A DNA stretch of 64,000 bases from Nymphaea colorata (lineage: Eukaryota; Streptophyta; Magnoliopsida; Nymphaeales; Nymphaeaceae), in the NCBI RefSeq assembly GCF_008831285.2, contig NC_045150.1, forward strand, positions 12,505,868-12,569,867. Direction: 5' to 3'. Each line of letters starts with the position of its first letter. Within the stretch, counting starts at the first letter, position 1. A model generated the notes under the pieces. That model searched no databases, was not told where the DNA came from, and worked only from the letters and a program-made list of their open reading frames with translations. Both the position numbers and the translations under genes were made by a program. Shown in pieces: positions 21,047 to 32,024 of the stretch.

Positions 21047-23790
21047 TGGCAACTTCAACTAGACCTGTCAAAGAAAGAAATATTTGATTGATAACAGGTA
21101 GAAGTTTTGAGAGCCCAAACAAAGATTTGTCATCTATGTGGACCTAGAAAAAACAACTATAGGAAACAAACCGGCATTTGAGGGTCCATACAACAACATG
21201 TAAAAACTTTTAGGTGAAACAATGGTACATTGAAACAGAATTATGCATGAAGACTATTTACAAATATTTTTCTTGTATTTGACATTGAGTAACTGTTTCC
21301 TGAAGGGGGGAAAAGCAATTAACAAGAAAAAAACTCGTCCAGGGAATGTGGGGAAGGAATCCTTACCGTTATAAAATCAGGAATCGACATCCAACCAATT
21401 GGCAAGTTTTACAGCTACATAGAGTGGATTAGAAGCTTAGCCAAAATATGCCCACAAAAGCTTACTTATCCTAGTCACAAAGCTGAAATTCTACTGGTGA
21501 AATATCTAACAATCTGTGGTGCCACTAATAAAGAACTAAATCATAACTACAATGAAAGTAGTTCTCATTATGCTGCAGCACAAAGACCTTGAGGCTTAAG
21601 GACTTCCTGTTTATGCTGAATAGCAAGATGGGATTCCAAACTCTAACCATCAGATCGACTTCACAGCTACTCAAACACATATGCCAATTAGAGCCCCTTC
21701 CTCAGGACAGTAGACATGCATGTATTTAGTAAATTGTTGTGGTGACGGAATGCCCAAAAAAAAAAAAGATGGAAAAGAGACTAGCACCTATGAACGCACT
21801 TATCAAGTTTGAAAGTCATTCCACAAATTAAATAACAGTTACCCGAAGCAGTCATGTTTGCCTGAACAAGCACCTTGGACAGTAGAATGAAAAAGGTCAT
21901 TAAAGAGCATGACAATTGACAGCTCAGTACCAGCAGGCAGAAATAACTTAAACAAGCTGTCCATCCTCCAATAAGACATAAGACCAATCACTAGTAAAAT
22001 AATGCAAACCAACTTCCAAAATCAATTTGGATGTGAATTTCCTGCTCGTTCATACATCAATTTTCTAAAGCTACTCATCTACAGGATCTTGGCGTTGAAA
22101 GAGTTCAAGATTGAAGATGCCTAAAGTTGCATTCTGTTTTTGACGGTGATAGAGAACAATCAATAGGTCCAAACCTATGGATAGGAAAGACAAGTCGATT
22201 TTTACAATTTCAAGAGTTCCTGCACATGGTACAGGCCAACAAGGGAGCAGGGTACAAGGAAAAGACATGGGAATTGATATGTGGGAAACATCCAGCGACA
22301 ATTTTAAGCATTAGAGCTTCAGGAAAACTAAAAAACATGTCACGCAAATGAGCTTGCCAGTCAGAAAATTATAAATTAATTAACTGATTACAGCGTCAAA
22401 TCAATACCCAAGCAATTTTATTCAGAACGAACCATAAATCAGTCTAAAGGACAGCCGATAGTCGATAAGACAGAAGCAGGGCACGATTCTCACTTAAATT
22501 ACAAGGAACACAAACAAACCATGCAAAGATATCCAATTTTGGTTATAAACGTTGGAAGCACAAAAGAGAACCATGGATCAAACGGATGTACGGGTGGAAA
22601 AAAAACATAGAGGCCTGAAGATTTACAGAGAATCATCAAGAGGAAAAAGTAGAATACTACGAATACCTACTATTTTCTCGTGTAACAATTCCAGAAACAG
22701 GTAACTAAAATGCAGCTCGAAGAACGAAGCTATCGCTTACCTGCCAATTCAAACGAAGATAAGATACCGGAAACAAAAAAAGAGACACAAACTACTCTTC
22801 CAACCAATGCTTCTCCTAACCCATGCCGTTGAAATGCACGTGGCTAAGAAGAATCCGCGAAATTCTTCAATGTGAGGGTAAGCGTATTAACAACAGCAGC
22901 AATCCCTCTGCATCAAAACAAACTGCACGAAGATCCGTCAGAGCCGAAATTCGGTGAACTTATTTTTTTCTCTGTCAACAGTGAACACCCGAGAAACCGC
23001 TGAAGCCGGAGCGGTTTCGAAGCAAACGGCACGAAGACGAAGGATTTGGGATGCAGAAAGTATTCCGATCTCAGAAATCTTTGATCCAGATCAAAACGTA
23101 AAGAAAGAACTTGAATGCATCAAATTACGGACCGCACCCAACGATTCCCTAACGATCTTCCAAAAGGATACACACAAGCAGGCACAATAAACCAAGTCTT
23201 CAGCTATCAACTAAGCGGCTTTTGTACGGGATCTCGAGGCCAAATTGGACGAGCCACTGCTTGAAAGCAACCGGAATCACGATCAGAATCCAATTCTTCG
23301 ATTAGACAGAGACAATAACCACGTGATCTTGGAAATTTAGGCTGGGGAATCATCAGGGTGCTAATTCCGTTTCGTAGGGAGGAGAGTCGAAGCCCTAAGA
23401 ATTAACTGATTCTTATGCGTTTTCCGGTGGGAATTTCGCCATCGAGATGGAGGGGGGAATCCAGGGAGGATATCGGGAAGGAGGAGCTGGAAGCAGCTGA
23501 GGGGAAGAAAAAGTAAGGCCGGGAACAGGTGGGATTCCGGCCGTCCGATTGGCCAGTCCAACGGGTTCTCCGGCGGTGGAGTTGTATCGGGTTAAAAAAA
23601 GGGAAGAATGACAGAGGAGGGGGAAGACGAGCCCACTTCCCTCCCTCCCTGAGCTCCCTCCCTCTCTCCTTCCATCTCTCTCGCTTTTCCTTGCAAAAAA
23701 TGTGACTTTGATAACGACACCACCGTAATGATCCAGCCTCAAATATGTTTCTGCCACGTTGCCACAGTTGGCAAGTATCCAAATCCAATT
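21047..23790 (-). promoter_or_regulatory. Probable 5' leader introns and promoter of the bZIP gene
   Basis: No further coding exon was found. On minus, an acceptor-like TTTGACAG lies just upstream of the bZIP ATG (about 21064). Donor-like GTAAGCG (about 22740) and GTAGGTATT (about 22670) suggest a spliced 5' untranslated region. The 23350-23700 segment is GC-richer and, on minus, pyrimidine-rich (CTCTCTC), as in plant core promoters. A short frame there ends with MAKFPPENA and could be a uORF. All of this is inferred from position. Confidence 0.4.
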
Positions 23791-25361
23791 AAAAAATCAT
23801 CAGACTCCAATTTGGAATATACTTTTTTTTTTTTTTTCCTAATGAGACGTTTGACGGCTACGGGAAAATGTTTTCCGGGATAAATTTTGATGGTTTTGGG
23901 AAAAGTGACAAGTGGTTTCAAGGGCCCAGAAAAAAGTATTTTCCTACAAAGTTTACATTCCAAAGATTGTTTTCCAGACATGCCTCATTAATGCCCACCT
24001 TGTCAAACGTGCGACTGAGAATGGTGCAATGGCATTTACTGGGTTTTCATGAGTTTCATCAAAAGTGAGATCCCAAAATCTAATCTAATGTTTGTGAAAT
24101 TAGGTTCTTAAATTGCATATTCATAAAAGAAATTAAAGCTTGGGCTTTGGAGGGATTTGATGTTGCTCATATTTTATAGAAGGCGTTCACCTATAAATCT
24201 AATCTAATTAGAGCTTGCCTTAATCCACTTAGGAGCATTTGATAATAAAAAACACTAACATAACGTGTGGGGCGGAGCCAAGAGGGCTCGCTTGTAAAAA
24301 ATAAAAAATATTTTGGCCTGTGTCAAAATTTAAGAAATTTAATTCGGCCCTCTCATAAAAAAATTCTGAATCTACCCCTGATAAAGTGAATCTTTTGTAA
24401 AGTTTAAAACATATCCATAAAACATTAGGATGCTGTGAAATGTTCCATGGATATGTATGAAGTCGATGCAAGCATTGTGTTAGTGTTATTGTTACCAAAC
24501 GCTTCATTCCATTGTTGTTTGATCACAAGTTATGATCTGACTCGTAAGTGTGAATTCGAACTCGACACATTTATAATTGAATCAAAATCGAGCCGAACTT
24601 TTTCGAGCAAGTTCGAGTTAAGCCCAAGTTGATTCGACTCAGTTGTAAAGCCTGACTCAACAATCTTCATCATCTATAGTGAATATGCCAACTGACTAAA
24701 AAGCTTAATTTCAAATAATAAATGAAAAATATACAAAAAAAACATACATATATATTTTTTTTTATTTTATTTACGCACATTTTTTGATACATGTGACACA
24801 ATTGAATCGATCACTGAAGCCAATGGGATTTCCATCAATTCGATTTGGAGTGCCCAATTGAGGCCGGTTCGGGTGGACAATGACAAGATTGACAAAATAT
24901 CAATAACACGTGTTTGCCATTAATGTTGGGGATTAAAAAGTTGTCCCTTGATTGCGACGCGTTACGCCAAGTCCCCGTTTGATACGTCCAGGGAATGAAA
25001 GTCCCGTGACATCAGGAGGAACTGCGGGGAAAACGCTGCTTGTGTTGTGTTTTTGACACACTTCAAACAAATGTCTATATTATAAATATACCATCACAAG
25101 CATCGAAAGGTAATTTAAAATTTTATAGATTGGCTTGGGATTTGTTGCATTTTAAAAATCATTGCTCTCCTTTTTTCAAATTTTGAAATCTATGCTACCA
25201 AAGAAAGAACTTTGATTTCATAACTAAAGGATCATTCGGGATCAAATTTCCAGAATTATGATCCGTGGAATTATATATGGTTTAGGAAATCTGATATTTT
25301 TTTATTTCTCTTCAAGGAATAAAGCACGAACGCATTGATTCATGAATTACAAAAGTCCAGA

Positions 25362-25720
25362 TTTCTTTTCATGAAACAAGTCATTTTCAATCCTATAACC
25401 AAGATTTCAAACTATCGAACAGAGGAAAATTATAAAAGTTTAATTTTCTTTTTATGAAATAAGCCATTCTCTATCACAGTCAAAGTTTCAAAATATAAAA
25501 CACAAAGAGAATTAGAACTGGAATTTTCATTCCGAACCAATTTTCTTTTCATGAAACAAGTCATTTTCAATCCTATAGTAAAAATTTCAAACCATCAAAC
25601 ACAGAGAAAAATTATAAAAGTTTAATTTTCTTTTTCATGTAATAAGTCATTCTCAATCACACAGTCAGAGTTTCAAACTATCAAACACAAAGAGAAATTA
25701 GAACAGGAATTTTCATGATT
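25362..25720. repeat. Tandem duplication, period about 180 bp
   Basis: TTTCTTTTCATGAAACAAGT starts at 25362 and again at 25542, and the following 170 bp align. Each unit contains two shorter related halves (TTTCAAACTATCRAAC words about 90 bp apart). Confidence 0.8.
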
Positions 25721-25807
25721 CAGGTGTGAAGCGGAAATTTAATTTGCGAATCAAAATTCAAGCCGTCAAACGACCCGAAAGTTGGATGGATAACATTGCC
25801 CTTCATT

Positions 25808-26167
25808 CATAGTCACAGGAAACCCGTTTTTTTTTTTTAATGTGATAAATTAAATGGCCGTATAAAACTTAAAAAATGATTGTTGAAAAAAACGTTAAAA
25901 TGAAAACAAACATATTTTTTACGGTTTTTTCAGTTTTTTTAATGTCAAACAGTTTTTTTTTTCATTTTCTATTTTTTACATGTTGCACATCTACTTATTT
26001 TTTGATGTTTGTGTTATTAGTTTCTCACTTATTTTATTTTTCTATTGTTTTTAGTTTTTTAAAATTTTTAAAAATTTACCGTATTTTCTCGCTTTTTTCA
26101 AGCTTGCCGTATTATACTTGAGAAAAACCTCGCTGTTTAAAACTCCGATACGTTATTTGTGACTATG
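25808..26167. mobile_element. MITE with CATAGTCACA ends (inverted relative to 9276 copy)
   Basis: Starts CATAGTCACAGGAAACCCG and ends CGTTATTTGTGACTATG. Its reverse complement aligns with 9276-9619 over most of its length, including the run TTTTTAAAATTTTTAAAAATTT. It is 360 bp and non-coding; the overlapping open frame (FFTVFSVFLM) is a low-complexity artefact. Confidence 0.75.
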
Positions 26168-26736
26168 CTGAGTTCAAACAAGTGAAACATCTCGGTTTTC
26201 ATCGATAATCGGTTCATTCGAGCAGTCGTGTAATTAAGCACAATGTTTGTTAATCGAAGTGCATGTCAATCGCTTTCATAATGCCTAGTGCTAGAATCCC
26301 AACCCCACCATGCTGCCTTGTGGGCCTTATTGGAGCCCTACTTACTAGGTCTACTCAAAGGTGAGCCCTACTTTGTTCCCTATTATGTTGAAACATCATA
26401 TCAACATCCATAATATTGTTGTTGTTAAGGAAGTCCTATTGTGAACTTGAGGATAATATTTTTCATTTGGCCCCATGTGTAAAAGAACTTTGCTATTGAA
26501 AGGACAGAAAAAATGTTCCACCCAAGCCTTTGCCAAGAAATGCCAAAGCCAATCATTTGTTTGGAATTACCTTTTGACAAAAATTTATTTGGCAAAACTT
26601 TTAATTTGAGGGCCAAGGGGAAATGAAAATATTTTTTAAACTTATTTAATGACGGATAGTTAATAAAAATATCATTCCAATCTGTATACTCTTTTAGATT
26701 CATGTTTTTTTAGGCATTGATCTTTTGGAGGCTCAA

Positions 26737-27021
26737 TAAGGTTGGGTGTCGTGTCTGGTATTCGGTACTTGGCTCGATGAGGATCTGAAAAAAAGGCACC
26801 AGGTTGGCTCAATAAGTTATCGGGCAGCCCCGATTCAGCCTGATAATATTTATTTAATATATATTTAATAATATATTTTAGATTATTAAGTATATTTTTA
26901 ATTTAGTCAAACTGGGCTCGAGCTCAGGTTTTAATTGTTGGGCCGAGCCTAAGCCCGGGTTTTTGGTGTCGGGCCAGCCTGAGTCCGAGCCCTTATAGGG
27001 CCGGCCCAATGCCCAGGCTTA
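26737..27021. repeat. GGGCTGGGCA-type hAT-like repeat
   Basis: Begins TAAGGTTGGGTGTCG and ends GGCCCAATGCCCAGGCTTA, approximate inverted ends around an AT-rich core. The family resemblance is to 16561-17739. A matching 8-bp duplication was not found. Confidence 0.5.
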
Positions 27022-27762
27022 CCCTCCTATATGAGAACTGATGTTCCCATTCTCATATATCCTGTTTCTGTTTTGCCAATCAAACATTCATTGAAGATGA
27101 TTATTATTATATAACCCAATATTATAGATGTCAGTACTTGGTTGCAATGTTTTTTAAAATGATAGCATCGGCCGATACACAATCTTTTTGCAAATTTCTT
27201 TCAACCTTGGTGCAAAGTTTTTAGGGCACAGGATCTGTTATCGGAATTATGTAACAGACTTCATTATAAACATGGCCCGTTTTAAATCCAAATTGCTAAA
27301 CCTAACTTGGTTTGAACAAATGTGAAACTTCCAACACATATAAGCATCGGACTTGTTCAAGGCACTGGTTCTAACTACTATTAGAATCTTAATGGACAAG
27401 TTGTTAACCTCTTGCTCACTCTAGACGATAGGTATATTGGGTCTACCTTTATGTGACACCCCCTTGACATAAGAATACAAGTGAATTAGAAATTGGACAT
27501 CATATCACATCTTTGTCTTGGGAACTGAAAGACCATGTAGCAAATGTGAGTCCAATCGGAATTTGGATCTGTATCACCGGAACAATCCTGCTGCTTAATT
27601 GGCACGCCAATAAAGTCAAAAACTGGCCAGGTTGATGAAATAGTTCAATTACTTTTAATGAGAACCGTTTGTCATCATCTGTCGATATGTCCGAGTGGTT
27701 AAGGAGACAGACTCGAAATCTGTTGGGCTTTGCCTGCGCAGGTTCGAATCCTGCTGTCGACG
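26989..27762 (+). repeat. Source copy of the duplicated tRNA-Ser segment
   Basis: Partner of 18840-19570. This copy keeps the complete upstream repeat and a functional tRNA, so it is the likelier donor. Indels of tens of bases distinguish the copies (for example extra sequence at about 27625-27660). Confidence 0.8.
27681..27762 (+). tRNA. tRNA-Ser(CGA)
   Basis: 82-nt class II tRNA. The acceptor stem GTCGATA pairs with TGTCGAC (one G-T), discriminator G. The A-box region is TGTCCGAGTGGTTAAGG. The anticodon stem-loop CAGACTCGAAATCTG places CGA in the loop, reading UCG serine codons. The long variable arm TTGGGCTTTGCCTGC is typical of tRNA-Ser and the B box is GGTTCGAATCC. No intron is seen and CCA is not encoded, as expected for a nuclear gene. 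A TTTT run at 27773-27776 can serve as the Pol III terminator. Confidence 0.95.
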
Positions 27763-28765
27763 CGTTGCTTTCTTTTCCTCCACTTTTGCTAATTTTCTCT
27801 CTCCTTTCACTCTAGAAAAATGCACAGTATATAACTAAAGAAATCAAATTTCTTTTTAAGAACATAATTAATTTGTATTTGGCCATTTAAAAAAGCCGTT
27901 ATTTATTATGGAAAACTAAGTTTTTATTCAAAATGAAACACATATTTTATGTTTATTTGCAAGAGTTCAAACATGGAGACCGCATCCACGTAGTCGCATA
28001 TGTAAAAGACTGCCCTGAAACATGAATTTCAGATGAGAATTTTTGCTTGAAAACTAAAGTTATAAATTATTTTTATAGTTATCTGATATTGATAAAGTAC
28101 TAAATATATATATTTTATTTTTTTAGCACAATCATCTGATACTAGCAGCGCAAAAAGCATAAAAATTAATTTGGAAAACTACATTAAGAAACTATTTTTG
28201 CATCAAGGTTAAATAGTTCTCTTCTTCATAGAATTTTCTCAAACAGAAGCAAACACAAGGTCCAACAAAAAGTTAAATTGGAACATTGAAATTCTCTAAA
28301 TTATTGAATCTCATGGAACTAAAATGCATTTTTTTCTTTTAAATCAAAGAATAGAAAAATACTTGCGATATGCACCATTCTGTTCCTACCAACGAGAACC
28401 AAAATCTTGGCATTTCCTAAAATCCAAAATTCAAAATCCGAACACATCACTTTCTATTTGACGACTGTACACAAGATACAGGAAAAGACAGAGAATAAAG
28501 CACTGCAAGTTCCCGGTTTATCCCACTTTTTCTCGGATATCTGCCCATTAATCACTAGATTTGGCTCTCATGGTGTCACGTATCTTCGGACCAGGTAGGA
28601 AGATCTCCGCCTTGTCTAATTTTGCCTAAATTATATTATCATTTTATTAAAAAAATTATATTGTTTAAAGAACTATAGCGCATCAAGCATAATTTATCTA
28701 TTTCTATTTATTTACAGTACAACAAAACCAACCTCCTGCAAGAGAGGAAGAGGGAGAGAGAGGTC

Positions 28766-31700
28766 ATGGGCGAAAGTAAGCAGCTGCCTTCCGCGTATGA
28801 TCTGGGGGCTAAATGGGACGCATGTACGGACTTGGCGATCCGCCGAGTTGCGTACTCTTCCCTGGCCGGCGCGTTTGGGGGCCTCCTCCTCTTCAGTGAG
28901 TGCTTCGTGGCCCTCTCCTTTTTTCTTATTCAATCGCGCTCTAGTTGTGTTTTTAAGGAGTTTTTCACTGGAACAATGAGTTTCCGAGTATTTTGTGTAT
29001 AATCATGTAGTTGGTGTCTCCAATTTATTGTAAATACGAAGGTGGTTTCCTTGTTCGTGGAGAAATTGTGGCGTAGCATCCTTCAGTTTTCTTGTTGTTT
29101 TCCGTTTATAGCAATTTTGGGGCTGGCAGATCATCCAATATTACAATGGTTGTTGTCCGAGAGATTTACTGCAGTCCGAAAATGGTTGTTGTTTCTTTCA
29201 ATTGCGCATGGCTTCTATGGAAATGCTTCTTTCACTCTCCTCGAGCAATATCAAAATCTTGTTTTTCATAATAGATCTTCTTAGAAGACGGAGGATTATA
29301 CGAGCTTAGACTTGATTATGGGTTTCTATGGGTATTCGGGGTTGCAGAGATAAGATATTTTTAGTAGAGATGACTCAAATGTTGAGTAGCTGGAACCACG
29401 TTAGGTTAGGGATTGGTCATCCAACTGGTTACCGGAATATAGATCATTCTCACTTGGTATTGACATATAAAATTGAGTTGAACCCTTGAATCCTGCAACA
29501 ATCCTATTCCCCCATCCTTACAGCCCTACAGCTAACAGGTCTGTGCTAAGGGTGTGCATTTTAGGTGCTTTTCTCCATATTACTAAGTACTTTTAGCAGT
29601 CCGATTTTATCTTCAAAATGTTCGCACAAGGTTTGTTTCCTAATGATGTTGGAGATTTTCAGAGAAATTTTAAATTCACACTTACTTTAGCTACCAGCTC
29701 TTCTTGTTGTTTGATTCTTCCCTTATGCACAAGTGTGCTTAGATTTGTTACAAGGATTTATGTTTCAAGTCTAAAGCTTATTTTGTAGTCCTGGTCAATA
29801 AAATGTCATAGCATTTATACACAAAGAAGGATGTAGTTTAAATACTTTGGTATGATTTAACAGCAAACAGTTTACTGTAGTAAGATTATAAAAAGGTGTA
29901 AGTTTAATGGACATATCATATTAATCTTTGATTTACACATCTGACTAATTGATGAATTGTGGCCTAGCTCCAACCTCTATAGTTCTATCCAGATTTTTGG
30001 GTGAAAACAAGTGGGCTGCTTTGATTAACTTGAGATGGAAAAAGTAGTCATACAATACGGCTCCGTATCGTACATATGAATTAAAAGTTTTATAACTTGC
30101 TTTTTAGCCTATTCCTGGTTCAAGTTCTCATCTTATGAACCCCTTTTGCAATGTGAAGCAAGAGGCTCCATGGAGGTGGAGAGGAGTCCTTGAGGAGTTA
30201 CACCGTGGAGATAAGGAATGTAGATATTATAGGAAAAACATCATCCTGGCCAGAACTCTAATCCTGGGTCTGCTTTGTGCATATAATATATCATTAGGGA
30301 AAAAAGAAAACAGGGAAGTAAAAAGTATCACATGCTGATTTTTTAACTCATTAAAATAATGTGCCTTGTGGTTAGAAGCTTGTCTATTGATTAGTCTAAT
30401 CTGATACTATTGCTCTGTCCTTTGTCATGTTCTTGCATAGTTTAATAGTTGACTTTCATGTCCTTGTTTGTGTTTATACGTTGACAAAAGAAGCTTGCCC
30501 CAAAAATCTGAAAATAGAGAACACATTTTGTTATTTACTAAAAATTTGAGGACCACATGACAGTTATCATCCACTTGAAATGGTAAGCTACAGAATCGAT
30601 GGTGAAACAGAATTAAGGTGCTAAAATGAGTTAAATGGTTGACATCCATGAAAGAGCTTGGTGGATGTGCAGTAAATGTATTTGAACCACATGCATGGTT
30701 GCATGGGCAAATACCTTATCCAAATCAGTACGTTCATCTTGGTCATGATTTTACAGAATCTGCATATTAATGCTGAAGTTATTATTTCTGATTCACTTGT
30801 GTAGGAAGTCCTGTATTACGATGGGCTTCTGTTGCTTTTGGTGCTGGCATTGGTGTTGGAGTAGCATATACTGAGTGCTCGCTCAAGTTTGATGGTTCAA
30901 ATTTTCCTGCTCCATTGAAGAGTGCTTCTGAATCTACAGAATTTTCTCAAGTATGGTTTCTGCTGTTTTATGCTGGTTCTCATTAATTTATTTTCTAGTT
31001 TTCTAATCTTTTTAGCACCTAAACTATAGGTGGTAGCATGAATAATTTTCTTCATCTTGTATGTAGTGGTTGCCTGTGCCAATGTTTAGATCAGTACTTC
31101 TACTTGACTTAGTTTGAGCTAACAGTGACTGCAATTTAGCAAGATACTATGTGCATTGATATTAGGGGTGTCAACTGTCAGGTTCAAATCTGATGCAGTT
31201 ATATCTTATATAGCATATCTTTGTCCCACTAATAATTGATTGTGAATTTTCTTGTGGAATCGAACTATTTGAATGCACATTCAAATCTAATGTTGGAGAT
31301 GTCCCTAATTGAGATGAAAGTTACATCTTTACCTGAATATTGTAGTTTTATTTCATTTATTTTTAGCTAGAAATCTCTGCAATGCAGCAAAATAGTATAT
31401 ATTTCCTTTAATGTAGCTATATCTTATATAGCATATCTTCATCCTATTAGTAATTGGATGCGAATTTTCTTGTGGAAGCTTACTACTTGAATGTGTATTC
31501 AAATCTAATGTTGGCGACATCCATAATTGAGATGAAGGTTGCATCATGTAGAAACGATAAAAGCAAATAGAAAGAAGAACACACAGATGTAACGTGGAAA
31601 ACCCCTCAACTAGAGAGAAAAAACCATGGGTGAGGAGGACTGGTGCCAACTAGCCGCCAGACACTCTCTTTCTTTAATTATCATTCACACACCGAAATTA

Positions 31701-31980
31701 GGGTTTACACAGCTTAAATAGGGCCATAATAGTAACACACTGGATCGGGTCTAGATACAGATCCGGATCCAGACCCGGATAGGTGACCCAACTACAACAT
31801 ATGTTAACAGTCTCCCTCAAGTTGGGTATACATATCAAACATGCTCAACTTGGATACATTTCTCTCAAATGGAGTCACAGGTAAGGATTTAGTCAGAACA
31901 TCAACAGTTTGGTCTTCACATTTCATATTGATAGAAATCTAGCACCAATATCTGTAACCAGAAAACAGCACTCACGCAGG

Positions 31981-32024
<44 letters not shown>

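Larger units (their letters stand above)
23800..28765. other. Intergenic repeat-rich region with one tRNA gene
   Basis: Between the divergent bZIP (minus) and MIC10 (plus) genes. It contains a fragment of GAGCTCGA-type repeat (about 24535-24660), a 180-bp tandem duplication, a CATAGTCACA MITE, a GGGCTGGGCA-type repeat, the duplicated segment and tRNA-Ser, each listed separately. Other open frames are AT-rich low complexity. I see no protein gene. Confidence 0.5.

Noticed and set aside
25876-26121. 81-codon phenylalanine-rich ORF resembling a membrane protein
   Set aside because: It is the T-rich interior of a MITE; the same sequence appears inverted at 9276-9619.
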